From NCBI RefSeq assembly GCF_036192275.1, contig NZ_CP108088.1:7069501-7133500 (forward strand): a stretch of 64,000 bases of DNA. The letters are read 5' to 3'. Of this stretch, positions 17,917-25,596 are shown one piece after another (positions within the stretch are counted from its first letter, which is position 1; each line of letters opens with the position of its first letter). The notes under the pieces are model-generated. The model was given only the letters and a program-made list of their open reading frames with translations, did no database searches and was not told the origin of the DNA. The position numbers were made by a program, and so were the translations under genes. The DNA is from Streptomyces sp. NBC_00250 (GTDB taxonomy: Bacteria; Actinomycetota; Actinomycetes; Streptomycetales; Streptomycetaceae).

Positions 17917-17947
17917 CCACCCCCTTCTCCCTTTCAGGAGCACTGCC

Positions 17948-18925
17948 ATGAAGACCCGTCGTCCCGTCCTCGCCGCCCTCGCCTCGCTCACCGCCCTCGG
18001 GGTCCTCACCGCCTGCGGCTCGGGTGACGCCACCACCGAAACGATCAAGCCCGAGGGGAAGAAGGCGGCCGGTGGCATCAACCTGAGCCCCGAGCAGAAC
18101 CGTGTCCACACCCCCAAGGTCGACGCCCTCGCCGCCCGGCTGCCCGAGGCCGTCCGCAAGAGAGGCACCCTGATCCTCGGCGTCTCCGCGACCGGCAATC
18201 CGCCGCTCGCCTTCCACGCCACCGACGACAAGACGCTGATCGGCGTCGAGGTCGACCTCGCCACCCTGGTCGCCGACGCCCTCGGTCTGAAGCCCGAGTT
18301 CGACCCGGTCTCCTGGGAGAACCTCTTCGTCGGCCTCGACAGCGGCAAGTACGACGCCGTCTTCAACAACGTCACCGTCACCGAGGAGCGCAAGGACAAG
18401 TACGACTTCGCCACCTACCGCCTGGACGACCTGGCCTTCGAGGCGAAGAAGGGCTCCGGCTGGACGGTGAAGGGCCCCGAGGACGTGGCGGGGAAGGTGA
18501 TCGCCGTCGGCTCCGGCACCAACCAGGAGAAGATCCTCGTCGACTGGTCCGCGCAGAACGAGAAGGCCGGCCGCGAGCCGGTCGACATCAAGTACTACCA
18601 GAACACCTCGGACTACTACCTGGCGCTCCAGTCCGGCCGGATCGACGGCTACCTCGGCCCCAATCCCGTCGCCGCCTACCACGTGCTCTCCGCCGGACAG
18701 ACCGAGATCGTGGGCACGTTCTCCGGTGCGGGCGCCGGGCTCCAGGGCAAGATCGCGGCCACCACGAAGAAGGGCAGCGGACTCGTCGCCGCCTACGCCG
18801 CCGCGATCGACCACCTCGTCGAGAACGGCACCTACGCCCAGGTCCTCAAGCGGTGGGGCCTCGACGGCGAGGCCGTGACGAAGTCGGAGATCAACCCGCC
18901 CGGGCTGCCCCGTACCGAGAACTGA
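17948..18925 (+). CDS. Substrate-binding lipoprotein (SBP family 3) of the organosulfur-type importer
   Basis: 325 residues. Signal peptide with lipobox LTAC (Cys23). The binding fold shows PPLAFHATDDKTLIGVEVDL, then LFVGLDSGKYDAVFNNVTVT and DYYLALQSGRIDGYLGPNP. CAGGAG lies just upstream of the ATG. It is a paralogue of the receptor on the minus strand: both have the KYDVGTGN/KYDAVFNN-type motif and a C-terminal INPPGLP/ISPPELP tail. Two receptors for one channel suggest a range of related ligands. Confidence 0.93.
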   Translation: MKTRRPVLAALASLTALGVLTACGSGDATTETIKPEGKKAAGGINLSPEQNRVHTPKVDALAARLPEAVRKRGTLILGVSATGNPPLAFHATDDKTLIGVEVDLATLVADALGLKPEFDPVSWENLFVGLDSGKYDAVFNNVTVTEERKDKYDFATYRLDDLAFEAKKGSGWTVKGPEDVAGKVIAVGSGTNQEKILVDWSAQNEKAGREPVDIKYYQNTSDYYLALQSGRIDGYLGPNPVAAYHVLSAGQTEIVGTFSGAGAGLQGKIAATTKKGSGLVAAYAAAIDHLVENGTYAQVLKRWGLDGEAVTKSEINPPGLPRTEN

Positions 18926-18971
18926 CCCGTCCGCCGCTCCGTTCGCTTCACGTCGCTTCGAGAGAGACCGC

Positions 18972-20036
18972 ATGACCAGCACCCGAACGCTCCACCTGGC
19001 AGCCGAACTCGCCCCGGGATCCGGTGACTTCCCGCCCACGTCCGCGTCCTCCGCCGCCGTCCGCACGGCCGCGCACTCCGTCGCCGACACCGCCGCCCGT
19101 ACCGTCGCGCTCGCCCGGCTCGCCGACGCCGCCGGGCTCGACTTCCTCACCCACGACGACTCCTTCGCCCGGCCCGGCCTCGACGCGCTCGCCGTCCTCG
19201 CCCGGGTCGCCCCCGAGACCCGTTCCGTCGGGCTCGTGCCGACCGTGACCACCACCCACACCGAGCCCTTCCACGTCCAGGCCGCCGTCGCCACCCTCGA
19301 CTGGGTGAGCCGGGGCCGGGCGGGCTGGCGGATCGCGGTCTCCCCGAACGGGGCCGAGGCCCGGCTCTTCGGCCGCCGCCCGGTCCCGCCCACCGCCGAG
19401 CTCTGGCAGGAGGCGGGCGAGGTCGCCGAGGTCTCCCGCAAGCTGTGGGACAGCTGGGAGGACGACGCCGAGATACGCGATGTGGCGACCGGGCGGTTCA
19501 TCGACCGCCGCAAGCTGCACCACGTGAACTTCCAGGGCTCGACCTTCTCGGTCAAGGGCCCCTCGATCGTCCCCCGGCCCCCGCAGGGCAATCCGGTGAC
19601 CGTCGTCGACGCCACCCGCCCCGACGCCCGGGACACCGCCGCCCACCACGCCGACGTGGCCCTGATCCGGGCCTCCTCCGCCGAGGAGGCCGCGGCCCTG
19701 CGCGCCGAACTGCGCCAGGGGGCCCGCGCCCACGGCCGGGACCCCGGTCAGCTGCGCGTCCTGCTCTCGGCGACCGTCGACCTCGACGCGTACGAGGGCG
19801 GGCCCGGGGCGCTCGCCGCACTGATCGCGGGCTGGCACGGCGGCGGGGCGGTCGACGGCTTCCACCTCGTGCCGGCCGTGCCCGAACGGGACCTGGAGCG
19901 GTTCACCGCCGAGACCGTGACCCGGCTGCGGGACCGCGGGCTCTTCCGCGAGACCTACGAGGGTGCCACCCTCCGCGACCACCTGGGGCTCACCCGCCCG
20001 GTCAGCCAGTACGCGACGACGGGAGCGCACGCGTGA
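18972..20036 (+). CDS. Luciferase-like (LLM) flavin monooxygenase-type protein, short form
   Basis: 354 residues with a TIM-barrel LLM fold: LARLADAAGLDFLTHDD, AVLARVAPETRSVGLVPTVT and LDWVSRGRAGWRIAVSPN, followed by LWDSWEDDAE and GFHLVPAVPERDLERF. It is about 80 residues shorter than the NtaA/SnaA/DszA enzymes and lacks their long insertion. It overlaps the next LLM gene by GTGA, so the two proteins are probably made 1:1 and may form a heteromer. Expected to use FMNH2 supplied by a reductase encoded elsewhere; no reductase gene is in the operon. Confidence 0.85.
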   Translation: MTSTRTLHLAAELAPGSGDFPPTSASSAAVRTAAHSVADTAARTVALARLADAAGLDFLTHDDSFARPGLDALAVLARVAPETRSVGLVPTVTTTHTEPFHVQAAVATLDWVSRGRAGWRIAVSPNGAEARLFGRRPVPPTAELWQEAGEVAEVSRKLWDSWEDDAEIRDVATGRFIDRRKLHHVNFQGSTFSVKGPSIVPRPPQGNPVTVVDATRPDARDTAAHHADVALIRASSAEEAAALRAELRQGARAHGRDPGQLRVLLSATVDLDAYEGGPGALAALIAGWHGGGAVDGFHLVPAVPERDLERFTAETVTRLRDRGLFRETYEGATLRDHLGLTRPVSQYATTGAHA

Positions 20037-21340
20037 GCACCCACAAGGGACGGAAGCAGATCCACCTCGCGGCGCACTTCCCCGGCGTCAACTCCACCAC
20101 CGTCTGGGCCGATCCGCGCTCCCGCTCGCAGATCGACTTCTCCTCCTTCGAGCACCTCGCCAGGACCGCGGAGCGCGGCCTGTTCGACTTCTTCTTCCTG
20201 GCCGAAGGGCTGCGGCTGCGCGAGCACAACGGGCGCATCCACGACCTCGACGTCGTCGGCCGGCCCGAGTCGATCACCGTCCTCAACGCGCTCGCCGCCG
20301 TCACCGACCGGCTCGGCCTGGCCGGTACGGTCAACGCCACCTTCAACGAGCCGTACGAACTGGCCCGGCGGCTCGCCTCGCTCGACCACCTCAGCGCGGG
20401 CCGGGCCGCCTGGAACGTCGTCACCTCCTCGGACGCCTTCACCGGCGAGAACTTCCGGCGCGGCGGCTATCTGGACCGGGCCGACCGGTACACCCGGGCC
20501 GCCGAGTTCCTCGCCACCGCCCGGGAGCTGTGGGACTCCTGGACCCCGGGCGGGGAGCGGCGCCCCTTCGCCCACGACGGGCCGCAGTTCGGGATCGAGG
20601 GGGAGTTCACCGTCCCGCGCTCCCCGCAGGGGCATCCTGTCGTCATCCAGGCCGGGGACTCCGCGGAGGGCCGGGAGTTCGCCGCCTCGGCCGCCGACGT
20701 GATCTTCAGTCGGCACTCCACCCCGGAGGCCGCCCGGGAGTTCTACGCCGATGCCAAGGGACGGCTCGCCCGGTACGGCCGCGCGCCCGAGGACCTGAAG
20801 ATCATGCCGGCGGTCACGTACGCGCTCGGCGACACCGACGCCGAGGCGCAGGAACTGGCCGCCGAGATCCGTCTCCAGCAGGTCTCCCCGCAGAACGCGA
20901 TCCTCGCCCTGGAGCAGATCTGGGGCCGCGACCTGTCCGGCTACGACCCGGACGGACCGCTCCCGGACGTCGACCCCGATCCCGACTCGACGCTCGTCCA
21001 GGGCCGGGTGCGGGTCGCCGACCCGGTGGCGGTGGCGAGGAAGTGGCGGGCGCTCTCCGAGGCCAAGGGCCTGTCGATCCGTCAGACGGTGATCGAGACC
21101 TCCGGCCGGCAGTCCTTCGTCGGCAGCCCGGAGACGGTGGCCGCGGCCCTGGAGGAGTTCGTCGTCACGGACGCCGCCGACGGCTTCATCCTGGTCCCGC
21201 ACCTCACCCCCGGCGGCCTCGACGACTTCGTCGACCGGGTGGTCCCGCTGCTCCAGGAGCGCGGAGTCTTCCGTACGGAGTACTCCGGCACGACGCTGCG
21301 GTCGCACCTCGGGCTTCCCGAGCCCGTATGGAAGGGTTGA
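20033..21340 (+). CDS. NtaA/SnaA/DszA-family FMN-dependent monooxygenase
   Basis: 435 residues, full family length. Diagnostic blocks: HLAAHFPGVNSTTVWADPRS at the N-terminus, FDFFFLAEGLRLREH, SLDHLSAGRAAWNVVTSSDA, then GHPVVIQAGDSAEGREFAA and DGFILVPHLTPGGLDDFVD. These enzymes use reduced FMN and O2 to cleave C-S or C-N bonds (dibenzothiophene sulfone, nitrilotriacetate, N-acetyl-S-alkylcysteines in the B. subtilis YtnJ/YxeK group). In an operon with a cystine-type importer, C-S cleavage is the favoured reaction. The GTG start overlaps the upstream stop. Confidence 0.92.
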   Translation: MSTHKGRKQIHLAAHFPGVNSTTVWADPRSRSQIDFSSFEHLARTAERGLFDFFFLAEGLRLREHNGRIHDLDVVGRPESITVLNALAAVTDRLGLAGTVNATFNEPYELARRLASLDHLSAGRAAWNVVTSSDAFTGENFRRGGYLDRADRYTRAAEFLATARELWDSWTPGGERRPFAHDGPQFGIEGEFTVPRSPQGHPVVIQAGDSAEGREFAASAADVIFSRHSTPEAAREFYADAKGRLARYGRAPEDLKIMPAVTYALGDTDAEAQELAAEIRLQQVSPQNAILALEQIWGRDLSGYDPDGPLPDVDPDPDSTLVQGRVRVADPVAVARKWRALSEAKGLSIRQTVIETSGRQSFVGSPETVAAALEEFVVTDAADGFILVPHLTPGGLDDFVDRVVPLLQERGVFRTEYSGTTLRSHLGLPEPVWKG

Positions 21341-21345
21341 GCACC

Positions 21346-22164
21346 ATGAGCACGCACAACGACACCGACGCGGGTACGGGCACGGACCCCCGGCAGGAGT
21401 GGCAGCGCTGGCACGAGCAGCGGGAGGCCGCGGTCTCCTCCTCGTACGGTCCCCTCTCCCTCACGGGCACCCACTGGCTCTCGGACCACCCGGAGGGGCG
21501 TATTCCGGCCGTTCCGGGGGAGTGGCGGGAGGACGGCGACGAGGTGCTCCTCAGCGCGGGCGCCGAGGACGGGGTCACCGTCGACGGAAAGCCCTTCACC
21601 GGCACGGTCCGGCTCACCGCCGACCACGGCCCGATCCACGAGTCCCGGGTCGAGTCGGCGGGCCGGCGGCTCGTGGTGCTGCGGCGCGAAGGACTCTGGG
21701 CCGTACGGGACTTCGATCCCGGCTCGGAGGCCCGCAGCGCCTTCCGGGGCATCGAGGCCACCTCGTACGACGAGCGCTGGGTGGTGCCCGGCGTCTTCCG
21801 GCCGTACGAGGAGACGCGCAGCGTACGGGTGGAGAACGCCGACGGCGTCGAACGCGGTCTCGGGCTCGCCGGGGAGCTGGTCTTCGACCTGCACGGCGGC
21901 GAGCACACCCTTCAGGTGGCCGTCGAGGACGACGGTTCCCTGTGGGCGGTCTTCGCGGACGCCACCAGCGGCCGGGACAGCTACCGCTTCCGCTTCCTGC
22001 GTCCGGCGGCCCCGGCGGCGGACGGTTCGGTGACCGTCGACCTCAACCGCGCGCTGCTGCCGCCGTGCGCCTTCGCCGACCACTTCATCTGCCCGTTCCC
22101 GCCGCCGGGGAACACGCTGGACACCGCCGTCGCGGCGGGCGAGCGGCGGCTGAACGAGGTCTGA
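21346..22164 (+). CDS. DUF1684-family protein
   Basis: 272 residues. Recognisable DUF1684 features: WQRWHEQREAAVSSSYGPLS and LTGTHWL at the N-terminus, then a beta-rich body ending in LNRALLPPCAFADHFICPFP, with the conserved aromatic/Cys and FxCP-type motif. The biochemical function of DUF1684 is unknown to me; proposals of carbohydrate or lipid binding are untested. Last gene of the plus-strand operon, six bases after the monooxygenase, so it is likely linked to the same pathway. ATG 21346 is preceded by an in-frame ATG at 21328 that overlaps the upstream gene. Confidence 0.85.
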   Translation: MSTHNDTDAGTGTDPRQEWQRWHEQREAAVSSSYGPLSLTGTHWLSDHPEGRIPAVPGEWREDGDEVLLSAGAEDGVTVDGKPFTGTVRLTADHGPIHESRVESAGRRLVVLRREGLWAVRDFDPGSEARSAFRGIEATSYDERWVVPGVFRPYEETRSVRVENADGVERGLGLAGELVFDLHGGEHTLQVAVEDDGSLWAVFADATSGRDSYRFRFLRPAAPAADGSVTVDLNRALLPPCAFADHFICPFPPPGNTLDTAVAAGERRLNEV

Positions 22165-22170
22165 GGCCTG

Positions 22171-22201
22171 CTCAACTCCGTTGGGATGTCGGGTAGTTGA
22201 G
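22171..22201. promoter_or_regulatory. Inverted repeat before the protease gene
   Basis: CTCAACT (22171-22177) and AGTTGAG (22195-22201) form a perfect 7-bp inverted repeat with a 17-base spacer. It starts just after the DUF1684 stop, so it is either a weak terminator or an operator of the secreted protease gene 137 bases downstream. Confidence 0.35.
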
Positions 22202-22337
22202 GGCTGTACGGCTGAAAGGCGCCCTTGCGGCGTGAAGTCGTACGGCCCGAGACTCCCCCACAGCGCAGGCCCCTGGCCGCGCCTCACGGGCCCGTCACCC
22301 CACGGCGGTCCCCCGATTCCCCTCGGGAGGAACAGAA

Positions 22338-23237
22338 GTGAGGACCACGCGCACCACCCCCACGAGAACCGTCCGGCTGCTTGCCGTCATGGCGGGACTC
22401 GCCGCCGCCGCGGCGCTCGCCGTCCCCACCGCGAGCGCCGACACCGCACAGAGCGCACGCGTCTACGACGCCGCCGCCCTCTCGGCGACCGGCGACGCCG
22501 TGCTCGCCGCCGACGTGGCCGGTACCGCCTGGCACGTCGACACCGCCACCGGATCGGTGGTCGTCACCGCCGACTCCACCGTCTCCCCGGCCGAGATCGC
22601 GAAGATCAAGCGCCAGGCCGGGGCGAACGCGGGCGCCATCAGGGTCGAGCGGACCCCCGGGAAGTTCAGCAAGCTGATCTCCGGCGGCGACGCGATCTAC
22701 GCCGACAGCTGGCGCTGCTCGCTGGGCTTCAACGTCCGGGACAGCGCGGGCAACTACTACTTCCTGACCGCCGGCCACTGCACCGACGGCGCGGGCAGCT
22801 GGTACTCCAACTCCTCCCGTACCACCGTCCTCGGCAGTACGGCCGGGTCGAGCTTCCCGGTCAACGACTACGGCATCGTCCGCTACACCAACAGCACCGT
22901 CACCAAGTCCGGCACCGTCGGCAGCGTGGACATCACCAGCGCCGCCAACGCCACGGTCGGCATGTCGGTCACCCGCCGGGGCTCCACCACCGGCACCCAC
23001 AGCGGCTCGGTCACCGGCCTCAACGCCACCGTGAACTACGGCGGCGGGGACGTCGTCTACGGCATGATCCGCACGAACGTCTGCGCCGAGCCCGGCGACT
23101 CCGGTGGCCCGCTCTACTCGGGCAGCCGCGCGATCGGCCTCACCTCGGGCGGTAGCGGCAACTGCTCCTCGGGCGGGACGACCTTCTTCCAGCCCGTGAC
23201 GGAGGCGCTGAGCGCCTACGGCGTCAGCGTCTACTAG
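22338..23237 (+). CDS. Streptogrisin-type secreted serine protease (S1E), preproenzyme
   Basis: 299 residues. Signal peptide (cleavage after TASA, about residue 34), then a propeptide of about 75 residues, then the chymotrypsin-fold protease starting near [15 protein letters not shown]. Catalytic triad: His in FLTAGHC, Asp in [10 protein letters not shown], Ser in [14 protein letters not shown]. Cysteine pairs match streptogrisins A and B. Exported via Sec, self-cleaves the propeptide, and degrades extracellular protein. The GTG start has GGGAGG seven bases upstream. A clear terminator follows. Confidence 0.95.
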   Translation: MRTTRTTPTRTVRLLAVMAGLAAAAALAVPTASADTAQSARVYDAAALSATGDAVLAADVAGTAWHVDTATGSVVVTADSTVSPAEIAKIKRQAGANAGAIRVERTPGKFSKLISGGDAIYADSWRCSLGFNVRDSAGNYYFLTAGHCTDGAGSWYSNSSRTTVLGSTAGSSFPVNDYGIVRYTNSTVTKSGTVGSVDITSAANATVGMSVTRRGSTTGTHSGSVTGLNATVNYGGGDVVYGMIRTNVCAEPGDSGGPLYSGSRAIGLTSGGSGNCSSGGTTFFQPVTEALSAYGVSVY

Positions 23238-23260
23238 CCGAACCGGGAAACCCGGACCGG

Positions 23261-23292
23261 AGCCCCTTCGCGGATGTGTTCGCGAAGGGGCT
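23261..23292. terminator. Hairpin terminator after the protease gene
   Basis: Perfect 12-bp stem (23261-23272 with 23281-23292) and an 8-base loop, 24 bases after the protease stop and before the end of the convergent GNAT gene. Likely serves both genes. Confidence 0.8.
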
Positions 23293-23349
23293 TCCCGTCC
23301 CTCCCCGCCGGCCCGCTTCCGTCCTCGTGCCGTATGCCGTACGTACGGC

Positions 23350-24291
23350 TCAGAGGGTGCGGGCGAACTCCAGCCGGTCGGCGAAGTTCACGTATCCGGC
23401 GCGCTCGAAGGCCCTGGCCATCGCCACGTTCGCGGCGTCGCAGTCCCCGCGGATCTCGGTCGCCCCGGCGGAGACCAGGACACGCGTGCCCCGGACCACG
23501 ACCGAGGTGGCGTACCCCTTGCCGCGGTGGGCGGGCGCGACGCCGACGAAGCCGATCACCGGAACGCTGGGGTTCTCGGCGGGGAGGCTGATCACGGCGA
23601 CGGTGCCGTCCGCGTCGTAGCCGAGCTCCCACCACTCGGGCTCGTGCTTCAGCTCGGCCGTCTCCTCGAAGAGCAGCTCGGCCGCGCGGCGGGCGCCGTG
23701 CTGTCGTACGTCGGCCGCGAGCCGGGCGTCGGCGGTGTCCGCGAGCAGCTCGGCGAGGACCGCGACGAAGGGCTCGGGGCCGAGTTCGGCGAGCGAGCGG
23801 AAGGTGAGCCGGGGGTCGTCGGCGGGCGGCCCGTCCGGTGTGCCGGGGGTGTGGAGGCTGAACCGGCGCCCGTCGCGGACCGCTTCGAATCCGGATGCGC
23901 GCAGCAGCTCGCCCCGGCGCTCCGGGTCCCGCTGGAACTGCGGGGCCTGGGCGGGGGAGTCGACGACGTGCTCCAGCTCCGTCGCGCCCAGCTCCCGGGC
24001 CTTGGCGGCCGCCGCGTCGAGCAGCGCGGCCCCGGTCTCCGTCGAGTCCTCCGGCGCCTCGAACAGCACGAAGGCGAGCGGGACTTCGTGCCCCGGGATC
24101 GTCCACAGCACCACGCTGCCGGTGAGCCGTCCGTCGCCGTCCTCGGCGACCAGGCACCACTCGGGCCGGGTGCACCCGTTGTCGAGGAGCTCGGTGAGGT
24201 ACGCGCGGGTGGCGGCGTTGCGCTCGGGGGCGTCGGGGTGTTCGACCAGGGCGGGGAGTTCGTCGGGACGGGCGGGGCGGACGAATGTCAC
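23350..24291 (-). CDS. Double-GNAT acetyltransferase
   Basis: 313 residues made of two GNAT folds. The C-terminal one is complete: VIGFVGVAPAHRGKGYATSV is the acetyl-CoA loop, then NVAMARAFERAGYVNFADR. The N-terminal half keeps the fold (PEWCLVAEDGDGRLTGSVVL, GAALLDAAAAKARELGA) but has no Q/R-x-x-G-x-G/A loop, so it is probably inactive and structural. Similar to Streptomyces double GNATs with unknown small-molecule targets. Stands alone, 85 bases from the next gene. Confidence 0.85.
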   Translation of the reverse strand: MTFVRPARPDELPALVEHPDAPERNAATRAYLTELLDNGCTRPEWCLVAEDGDGRLTGSVVLWTIPGHEVPLAFVLFEAPEDSTETGAALLDAAAAKARELGATELEHVVDSPAQAPQFQRDPERRGELLRASGFEAVRDGRRFSLHTPGTPDGPPADDPRLTFRSLAELGPEPFVAVLAELLADTADARLAADVRQHGARRAAELLFEETAELKHEPEWWELGYDADGTVAVISLPAENPSVPVIGFVGVAPAHRGKGYATSVVVRGTRVLVSAGATEIRGDCDAANVAMARAFERAGYVNFADRLEFARTL

Positions 24292-24376
24292 GGAGAGCCT
24301 TGTCGGTTCGGGGGTGGTGGGGTGGTGCCCCGCGAACGTAACGGCCGGGGAAGGTTTGGGCCAGGGGTTTTGGGCT

Positions 24377-25426
24377 TCAGCGGGTCGGCGCGCCGTTCGC
24401 GGGGTCCAGCTCCTCCGCGATCGGCTCCGACTCGGGCTTGCGCTTCAGGGAGGACATCACCAGGGTGATCACCGTGCCGACGACCGCCCAGGCCGAGAGG
24501 ACCAGCATCGAGCCGGTCATGTCGTTGCCCTTGAAGTACGCGATCGAGCGCGCCGACCAGGTGCCCGCGCCCGGTGGCAGGGCGGGGCCGATCGCGTTCC
24601 AGAACGGGGGCAGCATCGGCAGCGGGAACGCGCCGCCCGCGCTGGGGTTGCCCGCGATCACGATGAGCAGGATCGCCAGGCCGATGCCGACGATCCCGAA
24701 GACCGCCTGCAGGGCGAGGGTGGCGGCGCCGACGGCGAAGACGACCAGGGTGCCCAGGCCCCACAGGGCGGCGACGCTGCCGGGCAGGGCGCCCAGGATC
24801 GGGCCGACGATGATCGCGCCGCCGAGTCCGCCGAGGACCGAGTAGAGCGCGAGGACCCCGAGGCGGATGATCGCTCGTTCGAGGTTGGCGGGCCGGGAGC
24901 CTGCGCTGATCGCCAGGATCGCGGCACAGATGTAGCCGCCGACGCACCAGCCGACGACGAGGTAGAAGGCCGAGAGCCCGTTGAAGTCCTCTCTCGACGC
25001 GGGGGCCACGTCGACGGTCCGTACGGTGCGCTGCTGGGCCTCCTCCACGCTGATGAAGATCGCCTCCAGGGTGCGGGAGAGCGCGGTGCCGCCGCCGGAG
25101 GCGACGAGCAGGGTGTCGGTGCGGCCGGCGGGGTTGACGATCAGGGCGCCGTCGATGTCCCGGTTCAGGATCTGGTCCCGTGCCGTGGCCTCGTCGGTGA
25201 CCGTACGGGGGTCGAGCGGGGCGCCGGGGAGCTGGTCCAGTTGTTCGACGAGCTGGGCGGAGACCCTCGGGGGCGCGACGACGCCGAAGGGGACGTCCCT
25301 CGGCTTGGGGTGGTGCAGGGCCCCGACGTACGAGGTGATGAAGAGGAGCTGGAGGGCGAGGACGCCGACGACAAGGAGGGCGGCTCGGGGGGTGACGGCG
25401 CTTTTCAGTTCGTCGACGAGGCTCAT
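24377..25426 (-). CDS. ABC-2/YhgE-Pip-like membrane protein (DUF3533 type)
   Basis: 349 residues. One N-terminal membrane helix (ALLVVGVLALQLLFITSYVG), an extracytoplasmic domain of about 110 residues (VPFGVVAPPRVSAQLVEQLD, ALIVNPAGRTDTLLVASGGG), then five or six C-terminal helices and a charged cytoplasmic tail. This is the topology of ABC-2-type transporter permeases and the YhgE/Pip and DUF3533 proteins. No ATPase gene accompanies it, which argues against a classical ABC exporter. Substrate and role unknown; a cell-envelope function is likely. Confidence 0.75.
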   Translation of the reverse strand: MSLVDELKSAVTPRAALLVVGVLALQLLFITSYVGALHHPKPRDVPFGVVAPPRVSAQLVEQLDQLPGAPLDPRTVTDEATARDQILNRDIDGALIVNPAGRTDTLLVASGGGTALSRTLEAIFISVEEAQQRTVRTVDVAPASREDFNGLSAFYLVVGWCVGGYICAAILAISAGSRPANLERAIIRLGVLALYSVLGGLGGAIIVGPILGALPGSVAALWGLGTLVVFAVGAATLALQAVFGIVGIGLAILLIVIAGNPSAGGAFPLPMLPPFWNAIGPALPPGAGTWSARSIAYFKGNDMTGSMLVLSAWAVVGTVITLVMSSLKRKPESEPIAEELDPANGAPTR

Positions 25427-25508
25427 GCCCCCACGCTCGGGTGCAGGGGGTGTTTCCGCAGGTGGGATGCGCCCGAATGGCTGACCGGAGGACGGCCCGG
25501 CACGGTTA

Positions 25509-25524
25509 TCGTACGGACGTTCGA
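25509..25524 (+). promoter_or_regulatory. LexA box of dnaE2
   Basis: TCGTAC-GGAC-GTTCGA matches the actinobacterial SOS consensus TCGAAC-N4-GTTCGA in all but one position, and lies 73 bases before the dnaE2 start, just upstream of TAAAGT (a possible -10). It predicts DNA-damage induction through LexA. Confidence 0.75.
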
Positions 25525-25596
25525 AATGGGCTAAAGTGAAGGACGAGGGGGTGGGAACATACGTACGATTTCAATGCGGGAGCCGGGAGGTGCGCC

